DNA of 56,548 nt from Saprospiraceae bacterium (GTDB lineage: Bacteria > Bacteroidota > Bacteroidia > Chitinophagales > Saprospiraceae), in assembly GCA_022844565.1 (NCBI GenBank), contig JALHLK010000034.1, positions 1-56,548 of the forward strand, in the 5' to 3' direction. Below, one piece after another: positions 26,002 through 37,031 of this stretch. The first letter of the stretch is position 1, and each line of letters starts with the position of its first letter. The notes under the pieces were generated by a model. It was not told the DNA's origin. It saw only the letters and a list, made by a program, of their open reading frames with translations, and did not search any database. The translations under genes were made by a program, and so were the position numbers.

Positions 26002-26241
26002 ATGCAAACGATTCGTATAAACATCAAGGAGAGCTCTTTGGAAAAAGTTATGAAATCTTTATCACTTTTTAAAAATGATGAGATTGAAATCATTAATGAA
26101 AATCAAAAAGAGAATTCAATAAAAAGATATCTTGAAAAAGAATTAGAAGATATTAAAGACCCTAGTACGGAATTTGTGAATCATGAAGAGTTAGAAGCCT
26201 CGATGAATCTTATTATCGAAAAATATGAGAGTAATCTATAA
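26002..26241 (+). CDS. Probable type II antitoxin
   Basis: A small acidic protein of 79 residues, M-Q-T-I-R-I-N-I-K-E-S-S-L-E-K at the N-terminus and a charged helical C-terminus with K-R-Y-L-E-K-E-L-E-D-I. The N-terminal strand plus helical tail layout is that of antitoxins paired with RelE/ParE toxins in Bacteroidota. Its last 17 bases overlap the start of a frameshifted RelE/ParE-type toxin gene. The family call rests mainly on context. Confidence 0.65.
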   Translation: MQTIRINIKESSLEKVMKSLSLFKNDEIEIINENQKENSIKRYLEKELEDIKDPSTEFVNHEELEASMNLIIEKYESNL

Positions 26242-26529
26242 GAAATCCTTTCAAATAGGTTATTAAATTATTTAGAATTCATAGCTTCTGATAATTTAAC
26301 AGCAGCTAAGAGGATAAAATCAGAAATCCTAGAAAAAATTAAATCTATACCTTCCAACCCGTATTTGTATAGAAAGTCAATTTATTTTGACGATCAAACT
26401 ATAAGGGATTGCGTTATCAGAACATGTACCATTGTTTATAAGATTGAGCAAGAAAAGATTATTGTATTTGGGTTTCTTAAACACCACCAATTCCCAACGG
26501 ATGATGATGAAAGGTATGAAAAAACATAA
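26225..26529 (+). pseudogene. RelE/ParE-family toxin, frameshifted
   Basis: ATG 26225 opens M-R-V-I-Y-K-K-S-F-Q and stops at TAA 26264. One base out of frame, from about 26254, the toxin continues as N-R-L-L-N-Y-L-E-F-I-A-S-D-N-L through I-P-S-N-P-Y-L-Y, R-T-C-T-I-V-Y-K-I-E and I-V-F-G-F-L-K-H-H-Q-F-P to TAA 26527-26529. A single extra A in CAAAT (26252-26256) restores about 101 residues. The body has the ParE/RelE pattern R-x-x-x-V-Y-x-I...I-x-V. The antitoxin frame is the same as the downstream part, separated by its TAA. Confidence 0.7.
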
Positions 26530-26647
26530 ATACAAGGTTAAATTGCCTGATTATATTGAAAAAGGTACCAAAACAAACTTATAACCAAATTGACTTTTTA
26601 ATGACAAAAATTAAAAATTAAGTACTGTTTTAAGTCTTTTACCTCAA

Positions 26648-29413
26648 TTACACTCCCTTTTCATCCTTTATATTCCCTACTGCTTCATTCAGCTCCTTGG
26701 TTGCATTTTCCAACTCTTCTACATTATTACCTTTATTACCCCCACCTCTGCGTCGGGATTTCTTTTGTTGGGGAAGATCTACATTGGCCGTAGGATTGAC
26801 TTCGTCTTCTTTTGGTTCTTTTGAAAAGCCAAAACCTTCTTTTTGAGCGGTGACATAAATGGTATCACCATGTGCAAAATCGCCTCCTAAGATTTCTCTT
26901 GCTAAAATATTGACCAACTCTTTATCTATTACTCTTTTTAAAGGTCGGGCACCAAATTGTGGGTCGTATCCCATCTCAGCCAAAAGGTCTAAGGCGGGCT
27001 CTGACAGTTGTAGTTGCAAGCCTTGAGCTTTCATATTGCTAGTAAGTTTTTTGAGCATTAGCTTGGCTATCTTCTTGATCTCTGTCTTAGTAAGAGGTAG
27101 GAACATGATCCGCTCATCTATCCGATTTAAGAATTCAGGTCTGAGCGTTTCTTTGAGTAAGTCAAAGACTTCTTCCTTGGTGGTATCGAGTATATCTTGC
27201 CTATGTTCTTCACCGAGAGCTTCGAGATCTTCGAAGTTTTCGAGAATGGTCTCTGAACCCATATTTGAAGTCATGATAACGATCGTGTTACGGAAGTTTG
27301 CTGTACGACCTTTATTATCCGTCAATCGACCGTCATCTAATAATTGTAGGAGCACGTTGAATGTATCTGGATGTGCTTTTTCGATCTCGTCCAAAAGTAC
27401 GATACTATAAGGTCTTCTTCTTACCGCCTCTGTGAGTTGACCGCCTTCATCATATCCTACATATCCTGGAGGGGCTCCAACCAATCGAGATGCTGCGTGT
27501 TTTTCTTGATATTCACTCATATCTATTCTTGTCATCGCATTTTCGTCGTCGAAGAGTACTTCTGCAAGAGCTTTGGCTAATTCTGTCTTACCAACACCTG
27601 TAGGGCCTAAGAATAAAAACGAACCCATTGGCTTTTTAGGATCTTGGAGACCTGCTCTACTTCTTCTGACTGCATCTGCAACAGCCTTGACTGCTTCAGC
27701 CTGACCGATCAATCGATTGCCAATTTCTTCTTCTAACTTTAGGAGCCTTTCTTTTTCTGATGTTCTCATTTTTTGAACTGGAATACCGGTCCATTGTGAG
27801 ATAACATCTGATATGGTGTCTGAGTCAACCTCCGTAGTAAGCATCCTTTGATCAGGGGGAATATTGTTTAATTGGCTTTCTATGGTTTTGTATTCGCCTT
27901 CAAGTTTAGTAAGTTCTTCTTTTTTTGAAGTGGAGGTTTTTTCTGCATCAGCCTTATCAGTCACTGGATCAACCTGGCTTTTTAACTCAATGATTTGGGT
28001 GCGTAGTTGATGCAATCGTAGGATTAAAGGTTTTTCAATATCCCAAAGTTTTAGTTTTTCATTGAGTATCGTTTTTTCTGATACGATAAGGGTCTCTATA
28101 TCTTGTTCTTTAACGGTGTCAAACTCTTTTTTAACTTGTGATAATTCAATTTGGAGTTGTGCGATTTTTCTATTAATCACATCAATGTTGTCAGGAACAG
28201 AATCCAATTGCACTCTATATTTGGATGCCGCCTCGTCTATGATATCAAAAGCTTTATCAGGAAGTTTTCTGTCTATGATATATCTACCTGATAATTTTAC
28301 AGCTGAGACAAGTGCTTCATCGCTGATCTCGACTCTGTGGAATTTTTCAAATTTTTCTTGTACACCTCTTAAGATAGATATACACTGATCCTCCGTAGGC
28401 TCTTCGACATAGACATTTTGAAATCTTCTGACCAAGGCTTTGTCTTTTTCAAAATATTTTTGATATTCGTCAGGAGTTGTAGCGCCTAGGATTTGTATTT
28501 CGCCTCTTGCAAGTGCAGGTTTTAGGATGTTGGCAGCATCGAGTGAGCCATTTCCTCCACCTGCACCAATCAATGTATGGATTTCGTCAATGAACAAGAT
28601 AGCCTGACCATCACTATTTTTGATTTCGTTTAGGACAGCTTTAATTCGTTCTTCAAACTCCCCTTTGTATTTTGCTCCTGCTAATATTTCAGTAAGATCG
28701 AGGGCAAAAATTTGTTTTGACTTTAGATTTTCAGGCACATCTTGCTTTACTATTCTCCACGCTATACCTTCTACGATTGCCGTTTTACCCACTCCAGAAT
28801 CTCCAACTAAGATCGGATTATTCTTTGACTGACGTGACATGATGTGCAAGATCCTACGTATCTCGTCATCGCGGCCTATTACGACATTAAGTGTACCTTC
28901 TAGCGCTTTTTCATTGAGATTAGTTGCATAATTTTTTAGGGCTTGATATTGTGTATCTTGATTTTTTTTCGAAACGATACGGCCTTTTCTTATATCTAAT
29001 ATCTTAGCTTTGATGACATCTGGCTGACCAATCATGGTTTGAAAAATCTTTGCTACAACGTCTGTGCCACTGATTATCCCAAGCAAGATAGCTTCTGGAG
29101 TGATCAATTCGTCTCCAAAATCTTTCATAATTGTTTTGGCTTTAATCAATGCAGCGGAAGCATCCTTAGCCAATACTTGTTTCTCTAAAGCTGGTTTATG
29201 ATACTTTTCGACTAAGTTGTAGAGCTCTCTTTTGAGCATGGCAAGTGTAAGATTAGCATCTTGAATCAATGTAGAAATCAATTTTTCGTCTTGCTCGATG
29301 ATGCCAAGTACAAGATGGCATGTGCCCACCTCCATTTGATCAAGTGACATAGCTAACCGCTGTGCTCTTCCGATGGACAATTGGCCACTCTCCGTAAAAT
29401 TATCGTAAGTCAT
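26648..29413 (-). CDS. clpB: ClpB disaggregase (Hsp100 AAA+ chaperone)
   Basis: A hexameric AAA+ machine that works with DnaK to resolve protein aggregates. N-domain residues 1-145; NBD1 with Walker A G-D-S-G-V-G-K-T (204-211) and Walker B L-F-I-D-E-I-H (about 273-279); a coiled-coil middle domain of about 130 residues that separates it from ClpC/ClpA; NBD2 with G-P-T-G-V-G-K-T and L-L-D-E-I-E-K-A-H. At 921 residues it exceeds the usual ~865: the end is a linker with [14 protein letters not shown] and an acidic helix. A TATATTTG box and a long stem-loop lie in its leader. Confidence 0.94.
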   Translation of the reverse strand: MTYDNFTESGQLSIGRAQRLAMSLDQMEVGTCHLVLGIIEQDEKLISTLIQDANLTLAMLKRELYNLVEKYHKPALEKQVLAKDASAALIKAKTIMKDFGDELITPEAILLGIISGTDVVAKIFQTMIGQPDVIKAKILDIRKGRIVSKKNQDTQYQALKNYATNLNEKALEGTLNVVIGRDDEIRRILHIMSRQSKNNPILVGDSGVGKTAIVEGIAWRIVKQDVPENLKSKQIFALDLTEILAGAKYKGEFEERIKAVLNEIKNSDGQAILFIDEIHTLIGAGGGNGSLDAANILKPALARGEIQILGATTPDEYQKYFEKDKALVRRFQNVYVEEPTEDQCISILRGVQEKFEKFHRVEISDEALVSAVKLSGRYIIDRKLPDKAFDIIDEAASKYRVQLDSVPDNIDVINRKIAQLQIELSQVKKEFDTVKEQDIETLIVSEKTILNEKLKLWDIEKPLILRLHQLRTQIIELKSQVDPVTDKADAEKTSTSKKEELTKLEGEYKTIESQLNNIPPDQRMLTTEVDSDTISDVISQWTGIPVQKMRTSEKERLLKLEEEIGNRLIGQAEAVKAVADAVRRSRAGLQDPKKPMGSFLFLGPTGVGKTELAKALAEVLFDDENAMTRIDMSEYQEKHAASRLVGAPPGYVGYDEGGQLTEAVRRRPYSIVLLDEIEKAHPDTFNVLLQLLDDGRLTDNKGRTANFRNTIVIMTSNMGSETILENFEDLEALGEEHRQDILDTTKEEVFDLLKETLRPEFLNRIDERIMFLPLTKTEIKKIAKLMLKKLTSNMKAQGLQLQLSEPALDLLAEMGYDPQFGARPLKRVIDKELVNILAREILGGDFAHGDTIYVTAQKEGFGFSKEPKEDEVNPTANVDLPQQKKSRRRGGGNKGNNVEELENATKELNEAVGNIKDEKGV

Positions 29414-29440
29414 AAATTGATATTATTTGAATTTAGAATA

Positions 29441-29503
29441 ACCTAAAAATCTAAAATAGATTTCCTATTGCTTCACTACAGAACCCATTTTAGGTTTTTA
29501 GGT
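29441..29503 (-). promoter_or_regulatory. Stem-loop in the clpB 5' UTR
   Basis: ACCTAAAAATCTAAAAT (29441-29457) pairs with ATTTTAGGTTTTTAGGT (29487-29503) at 16 of 17 positions, around a 29-base loop. With the -7 box at 29515-29522, the RNA would begin about five bases before the stem, and the stem ends 28 bases before the start codon. The A/U-rich stem with one C-A mismatch could be a heat-labile element, an mRNA 5' stabiliser, or a repressor site at DNA level. Confidence 0.5.
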
Positions 29504-29514
29504 GTAACTTTCTA

Positions 29515-29522
29515 CAAATATA
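29515..29522 (-). promoter_or_regulatory. Bacteroidota -7 box for clpB
   Basis: CAAATATA on the plus strand is TATATTTG on the minus strand, about 100 bases upstream of ATG 29413. No clear -33 TTTG is seen. Confidence 0.5.
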
Positions 29523-29587
29523 GGAAGATATTCATAATCACTATCTCGGATTTCGATAAAATCACTAATAATCAATACGAATCTCAA

Positions 29588-30133
29588 TTATACCTCCTGC
29601 AAAAAGCCAGAATCATCACTTTCGAATACAACATAATCTTCATCAGGGTTGATATAACTTGTTTCTAAACAAAGGTAGTCAACTTGATTTAACACATTGT
29701 TCGGTAATTCCTCAGGTAGCTTTATTCGATTAAATTCATCTTTCAAAGAAAATAAAATTAGAGGTTGTCCTAAAAGGGAAACAATAGTTTTCAAATAATC
29801 ATTGATTGCGATGGTCAAAAAGCATTTATCATCGATATGTTCAGCATTAAAAATATAATCACTTTCTACTTGCATTAGAAAAGGGCGATTGTAGTACACA
29901 AGCAGCGTTTCTACTCTTGGGTGGAGAGAAGGAAGATATGATTTGAGATGATCTAGATTTTCAAAAAGCAATGTTGCGGTTTTATTGATAAAGATTAAAT
30001 CTGATAAATCTTTAAATTTTTGAGTATTGGAAAGTGAAATTGCCATATTCCACCTATGTTCACAAGGTAATAATATAGCCTTTCCGTCTTCTAATGTATT
30101 AATAATATCAATAATCCGATCTTTAAAAATCAT
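29588..30133 (-). CDS. Degenerate YrdC/Sua5-like protein
   Basis: A protein of 181 residues that follows the order of a YrdC domain. L-E-D-G-K-A-I-L-L-P-C-E-H-R-W-N-M-A stands where active enzymes have G-G-x-x-x-Y-P-T-D-T-x-x-G. F-L-T-I-A-I-N-D-Y-L-K-T-I-V-S-L-L-G-Q-P-L-I-L-F-S-L fits the I-R-x-P...P-L-x-x-T-S-A-N core. The tail D-Y-V-V-F-E-S-D-D-S-G-F-L-Q-E-V fits the S-T-I-I-x-x-x-x-G-x-x-x-x-R end. The residues for threonylcarbamoyl-AMP synthesis are missing, so it is probably a non-catalytic paralog. This is a remote match made by eye, so moderate to low certainty. Confidence 0.4.
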   Translation of the reverse strand: MIFKDRIIDIINTLEDGKAILLPCEHRWNMAISLSNTQKFKDLSDLIFINKTATLLFENLDHLKSYLPSLHPRVETLLVYYNRPFLMQVESDYIFNAEHIDDKCFLTIAINDYLKTIVSLLGQPLILFSLKDEFNRIKLPEELPNNVLNQVDYLCLETSYINPDEDYVVFESDDSGFLQEV

Positions 30134-30340
30134 AAATAAGGTTTTAAATATCGAATAGAACGAAAATTAAAAAACCATTCTTATGTTTTGAACAGATATT
30201 ATAGAAATTAGTGGAAAAGCCTTACAAAACATTTGGTATGCAAACCGTTTCAGATAATTGATAGAAGCAGATTTTCATTTGGTAAAACTGTTAATTATTT
30301 ACTTCTTGGTAGTAAGAGTTCTACTCAATAAATCCTTATG

Positions 30341-32638
30341 CTATCTAATAATCTGGGATAATCTAATCTCAGTGAAACGCGGTGAAAATTTGTTTTGCTT
30401 TGATTGGATCTTGATTTGTATTTCTTCTGGTAAATCATCCATTGAAATGGTCAATTTATTTTTTTCTATAGCAAGATTTGTAACTTCATTTTGGTTTATA
30501 AAAATTGAAATATTCTCTATTTTGATTTCATCGAGTGCTGAAATTTCTATGATATTACCTTTTTTGTTTTTATTAGAAAGTTTATAAGAAATATAGGATT
30601 GTGTATTTCTCCAAAATACCTCATCATCGTAGCCATTGTGACTTTTTTCTCCTTTGAAGCTATGGTCCGTTTCTGGTTGTTGTTCTCCACAATTTATTTT
30701 ATCAATGGTCATGGCTTCTTTAGCTAAGAACGCTTTTTCTTTCCTAAGGAGCTCTTGGTTTCTATCGTTGTACTCTTTTGATGTGTAAAGAGGGAAATAC
30801 ATTTGATATCTCGAATCGTGGATTTGGTAAAAAGGCTCTAAAACCAAACTATCTAATTTGAATTTTTGGTTCGACAAAGGCACTAGTTTTGTCACATATT
30901 CATTTTGATCACTCACAAGAGCATGTGCGTTATATATAGAATACAACTTACCCTTTGCTTCATGTCCCATGCGACTATCGTCTGCAAAAAGTCCAGTTAA
31001 TTCATTTTCACTTGATTTAGCTGCTAGCACGATAGGTCCGTGGACAAAAGCACCCCAATTTGACCCATCTGGCAATCTTTCAATGGAAGTGGTAGGCATA
31101 AAATTGATGGTTATATGATCTTTTTTTTGCCACGTTCTATCAATACTTATGTACTCAGGATTGTCATTTATATACTCTGTATAAGGCATTCCATTGATTT
31201 TGACGGTATAATTCTTTGCCCAAGATGGGTGTCTCAAATGAATAATAAATTTTTTTGGTTTACGTGTGTCAATTCGAATTTCTGTTTGTGTACTTTTCGG
31301 AAAATCGGTGTTTTGGTCAATTTTGATATTCTTTTCTTTCCAATTCAATTGCGAGGCAATAAAAAGGTTTACATACAAATCTTCGTTCTTAAAGCTATAT
31401 ATCAATTCACCATATTTGGTATGATTTTCTAAACCAGATCCTACACAGCACCACATAGAAGTATGAGGTTGAGAATAGACTCGGTAATGATTGGGTCTGA
31501 TGGGGGTAAAATACACAAATCCTCCTTTCTTAGGATGTTGGCTTGATAGGATATGATTAAATAATGTCCGTTCGTAATAAGATAGGTATTTTGAATCTCC
31601 GGTTCCTTCGAATAAGGCCTTGCTTAGTCGCAGCATATTATAGCTATTGCAAGTTTCGGGTCCTTGTGGAGAAGCTAATAATTTAGAGAAATCATTAGCC
31701 GGGTTAAAATGTTCTCTGACACTATTTCCCCCAAAGGAGACACTTCTTGTTTGAGTAACTGTATTCCAAAAAAAAGCGGCTGCATCGCCCCAGAGATCCT
31801 TTTTTGCTAAATTTCCTATTTTTTGAAAGCCAATAACCTTGGGTATTTGAGTGTTAGCATGGAGTCCAGTAAGCTTATCTTCTTTTTGAATTAATGGATT
31901 TAAAATATCTAAATGAGACAATCGAATAGCTGTGTTTAGGTATTTTTTATCCTTAGTTAAGGTATATAAATCGGCAAAAGCTTCATTGATTCCACCATGT
32001 TCAGTCTTGAGAATTTTCTGAATTTGTTCGTCGGAGAGCGGTTGGATAAGTTGGATAAACCAATCTCCAAGTTTTATTAGAATGTTTTTTGCAGCATCAT
32101 TACCCGCATACACATGAGCGTCGTGCAATCCTTTGAACAATTTGTGGATATTGTAAAGAGGTACCCAAGTATTGTTTAATCCAAAACTACTTCCGTCTAT
32201 GTCTCCCTTGTTAATCCTTTCCCAAAATATTTTTCCTTCAGGTATTCCGCCTACATACCCATTACCATTCTTCAGTTGACACCTTTCTAGCTCTGATATC
32301 ATGTATTGTAGCCTTTTTTTCAATACTTTATTCCGAGTACTTGAATACATCATAGCCAATGCAGAGAGGTAATGCCCAGCAATATGACCATCTAGACCAA
32401 TATTTTCCCAATTGCCATACCTTTCTGCTTTGAGTGGAAGCCCAGCATCAATCAGATAAGGTGCTAATAGTCTGTCAGGATTGAGTTGCATGATGTACCT
32501 AAAATCCACATCTTGGGCATTTTTGAAAGGTCCAGATTTCAATGAAACTCGGCTTAATGGATAACTCTGAATCTGTGCAAATGAATTGTGCCCCAATAGC
32601 AAAATACAACTCAACCAAATGATAAAATTTACCTTCAT
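30341..32638 (-). CDS. GH127 beta-L-arabinofuranosidase-like glycoside hydrolase
   Basis: A secreted enzyme of 765 residues (signal peptide ending S-F-A-Q) with an (alpha/alpha)6 catalytic domain, formerly DUF1680, and C-terminal beta-sandwich domains. The zinc/thiolate site of the family is complete: Glu328 and Cys330 in P-E-T-C-N-S-Y-N, and Cys397-Cys398 in M-W-C-C-V-G-S-G, matching Glu338, Cys340, Cys417 and Cys418 of Bifidobacterium HypBA1. GH127 enzymes remove beta-L-arabinofuranose. It is the last gene of the six-gene CAZyme operon, 26 bp after the double esterase. Confidence 0.88.
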   Translation of the reverse strand: MKVNFIIWLSCILLLGHNSFAQIQSYPLSRVSLKSGPFKNAQDVDFRYIMQLNPDRLLAPYLIDAGLPLKAERYGNWENIGLDGHIAGHYLSALAMMYSSTRNKVLKKRLQYMISELERCQLKNGNGYVGGIPEGKIFWERINKGDIDGSSFGLNNTWVPLYNIHKLFKGLHDAHVYAGNDAAKNILIKLGDWFIQLIQPLSDEQIQKILKTEHGGINEAFADLYTLTKDKKYLNTAIRLSHLDILNPLIQKEDKLTGLHANTQIPKVIGFQKIGNLAKKDLWGDAAAFFWNTVTQTRSVSFGGNSVREHFNPANDFSKLLASPQGPETCNSYNMLRLSKALFEGTGDSKYLSYYERTLFNHILSSQHPKKGGFVYFTPIRPNHYRVYSQPHTSMWCCVGSGLENHTKYGELIYSFKNEDLYVNLFIASQLNWKEKNIKIDQNTDFPKSTQTEIRIDTRKPKKFIIHLRHPSWAKNYTVKINGMPYTEYINDNPEYISIDRTWQKKDHITINFMPTTSIERLPDGSNWGAFVHGPIVLAAKSSENELTGLFADDSRMGHEAKGKLYSIYNAHALVSDQNEYVTKLVPLSNQKFKLDSLVLEPFYQIHDSRYQMYFPLYTSKEYNDRNQELLRKEKAFLAKEAMTIDKINCGEQQPETDHSFKGEKSHNGYDDEVFWRNTQSYISYKLSNKNKKGNIIEISALDEIKIENISIFINQNEVTNLAIEKNKLTISMDDLPEEIQIKIQSKQNKFSPRFTEIRLSQIIR

Positions 32639-32664
32639 TTCTGGCTATTCAAATCAAATTTCGA

Positions 32665-34611
<1,947 letters not shown>

Positions 34612-35697
34612 TTAATTTTTGAAAATTTCTTGTAAAGTAGTAGATAAAAATAGTTTGCAATTCATCCATGTATGGCCACCATCAACAATAAAGGGCTTGA
34701 TATTAATACCTTTGTCCTTAAACATGGTGATGTTGTTTTTTACACTTTCGTATAAAAAGTCCTCTGTACCTACGCTTATGGTAAATAACTTTAATTTTGA
34801 ATTGATTTGATTAGCGTCGGGAGACCAATTGCTAAAATGAGTTTTAAATTCTTCTGTAGCGGTGTAAGGGGCATATGAACATATTGTAGCGAACTTGTCC
34901 AAATTAGTAAAACCGATATTCAGGGTTTGACCTCCGCCTACAGAAAAACCAGCTATGGCTCTTCCTCCCGCATTGTTTATGGTAGGATAGTTTTGATCTA
35001 TGAAAGGGATAATATCTAGAGCAACATCTTTGGTGAAATCTGCCAAGGGGGCTGGCCTCACATTGCCATATGGCATTACAATAATCATTGACTTTGATTT
35101 ACCTTGTGCTATTAAATTATCTGCTATAAGGTTGGTTTTCCCAACTTTGGTCCAAGTTTCTTCAGTATCAGAACCTCCATGTATCAGATAAAGTACAGGG
35201 TATTTTGTTTTGCCAGATAAATCCATGTTTGGAGGTGTGTAAACCAAGACTTGCCTATGTATATTGAGTGTTTTAGAATTGTAATATCGATAGTGCAACT
35301 TACCATGAGGGACATTTTGAAGAGAATGAATTAAAGGTTCTTTTCCCGGTATTTCAACAATGCTTCTTTTGAATCTTTCATTAGCGAACAGGTAAGTATT
35401 GTTTGGGTCAGAAGTTTGTACATTATCTACTGTAAAACTGTAGGGATAAATATCTGGTTTCACTGGTGGTACTGTCACACTCCAGATACCTGATGTGTCT
35501 TTTACTAGATCTATTGATGAAGTCAAAAACTCACCATTCAGTGTGATTTTGGATGCTGTTTTAGAAAAATATCTAAAAGTCACACTTCCGTCACTGTGCA
35601 CATCAGGAGAACTGATTGCTGGGGGTCTTTGCGCAGCTAAGTTGGTAAATAGTAGAACAAAACATAAAAGGAAAAAATGTAGTTGGTATCGTTTCAT
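34612..35697 (-). CDS. CE1 esterase with N-terminal E-set domain
   Basis: A secreted protein of 361 residues: signal peptide ending L-A-A-Q, an E-set domain (S-V-T-F-R-Y-F-S-K-T-A), and a CE1 catalytic domain with L-I-H-G-G-S-D, nucleophile A-G-F-S-V-G-G-G-Q-T and His in D-G-G-H-T-W-M-N. It is a close paralog of the next gene upstream (35770-36936) over its whole length. Probably a feruloyl or acetyl-xylan esterase acting in the periplasm or at the surface. Confidence 0.86.
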   Translation of the reverse strand: MKRYQLHFFLLCFVLLFTNLAAQRPPAISSPDVHSDGSVTFRYFSKTASKITLNGEFLTSSIDLVKDTSGIWSVTVPPVKPDIYPYSFTVDNVQTSDPNNTYLFANERFKRSIVEIPGKEPLIHSLQNVPHGKLHYRYYNSKTLNIHRQVLVYTPPNMDLSGKTKYPVLYLIHGGSDTEETWTKVGKTNLIADNLIAQGKSKSMIIVMPYGNVRPAPLADFTKDVALDIIPFIDQNYPTINNAGGRAIAGFSVGGGQTLNIGFTNLDKFATICSYAPYTATEEFKTHFSNWSPDANQINSKLKLFTISVGTEDFLYESVKNNITMFKDKGINIKPFIVDGGHTWMNCKLFLSTTLQEIFKN

Positions 35698-35769
35698 GTT
35701 ATTTTTTATTTGAATATTTTTTAAAAGCTAGTGAATAAAATTTAAGAAGGAAATCACCTTGTTGTTTTA

Positions 35770-36936
35770 TTATAGTTGAAACAACAATGGTAATGTTTCA
35801 ATCAAGTATTTTTTCACATTCATCCAAGTATGACCACCATCAATTGTGTAAGTTTTAAGGTTTATCTGTTTGCTTTGTAAAAAGTCATTAAATTCTGTAG
35901 TCCCTTTGTATAAAAAATCTTCTGTACCAATCCCTGACCAAAGCAATTTGTATTGCTGATTCATTTTTTTAGGATTTGATATAAGATGGCTGAAATTCTT
36001 ATTTAATTCATCTGTAGAGATGTAGGATGCGTAACTGCAAACCCATGCAAATTTATCCAAATTATTAAATGCGGTTCTAAGTGTTTGACCTCCTCCTCTT
36101 GAAAATCCTGCTATAGCTCGGTTATTACTGTCAGATATGGTTCTATAATTGGACTCAACATAAGGAATAATTTTTTGCATCATATCATTTTCAAAAAGTT
36201 TCATTCTACGTAGGGCTTCATCACCATCGCGAGTCATGACATCAGCGGGTTTTGCTTGGCTTTTCTGTTCTGCTATTTTTGATGCTGGATTGCCATATGG
36301 CATTACAATGATCATGGGCTTGACTTTGCCTTCTGCAATCATGTTGTCCATTATGAAATTTACTTTCCCCACTTTAAAAAAGGTTTCCTCCGTATCTGTT
36401 GTACCTGAAATGAGATAAAATACGGGATATTTTTTATTGCTATCTTTGTGGTATCCTGGCGGAGTATATACTACCAATGAACCTGTACTTCCATCTAAAG
36501 AGGGATAATAATCATAAGAAATGGTACCATGGGGCACGTCTTTTATATCGTACCAAGATGTATTGTTGGCAGGTATATCTACTAAGCTTGCTTTAAATCT
36601 TTCATTCGGAAAAAAAGCAACATTTGCAGGATCCATAACAGTGATCCCATCTACTTGAAAGCTGTAAGGATAAATATCTGGATTTACAGGACCAACCGTG
36701 ATACTCCATATTCCTTGATCTCCTTTAGTCATATCTAAGGGTGATTTTTCAAACGGAGCATTGAGTTTGACCATTTGAGCATTGGGAGCAAGATATCGGA
36801 AAGTTACTTTTTTGTCTGAATGCACCTCAGGTGATATGACCCACGGACCTCTTGGGGGTTGGGCAGATAGTGATTTGGAAATTATTAAAAGTAAAAAAAT
36901 GATAAAACTGCTAGTAATGTTGTTTTGCTTTTTCAT
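35770..36936 (-). CDS. CE1 esterase with N-terminal E-set domain, altered oxyanion motif
   Basis: A secreted protein of 388 residues with the same E-set plus CE1 layout as its neighbour. The nucleophile reads A-G-F-S-R-G-G-G-Q-T and the catalytic His D-G-G-H-T-W-M-N. The usual L-x-H-G-G loop after the first strand is L-I-S-G-T-T-D-T here, so the conserved His is replaced by Ser. A short insertion with D-V-M-T-R-D-G-D-E-A-L-R-R lies before the nucleophile. This may reflect a different ester substrate. Confidence 0.84.
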   Translation of the reverse strand: MKKQNNITSSFIIFLLLIISKSLSAQPPRGPWVISPEVHSDKKVTFRYLAPNAQMVKLNAPFEKSPLDMTKGDQGIWSITVGPVNPDIYPYSFQVDGITVMDPANVAFFPNERFKASLVDIPANNTSWYDIKDVPHGTISYDYYPSLDGSTGSLVVYTPPGYHKDSNKKYPVFYLISGTTDTEETFFKVGKVNFIMDNMIAEGKVKPMIIVMPYGNPASKIAEQKSQAKPADVMTRDGDEALRRMKLFENDMMQKIIPYVESNYRTISDSNNRAIAGFSRGGGQTLRTAFNNLDKFAWVCSYASYISTDELNKNFSHLISNPKKMNQQYKLLWSGIGTEDFLYKGTTEFNDFLQSKQINLKTYTIDGGHTWMNVKKYLIETLPLLFQL

Positions 36937-37031
36937 TGCTTTGTTTGTTGAATTTCAAATAATATAATTCTTCTAAGGTTTTCGATAAGATTGGGTATTT
37001 ATCCCTTCTATAATTCACGGTTCTCGAAAGC

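Noticed and set aside
27036-27410. Open frame of 124 codons opposite clpB, and several shorter ones nearby
   Set aside because: All lie antisense to conserved ClpB domains; Ser-rich composition is a by-product of the opposite coding strand.
30258-30587. Open frame of 109 codons overlapping the 3' end of the GH127 gene
   Set aside because: Mostly antisense to the GH127 C-terminus; hydrophobic but without a credible start context or family.
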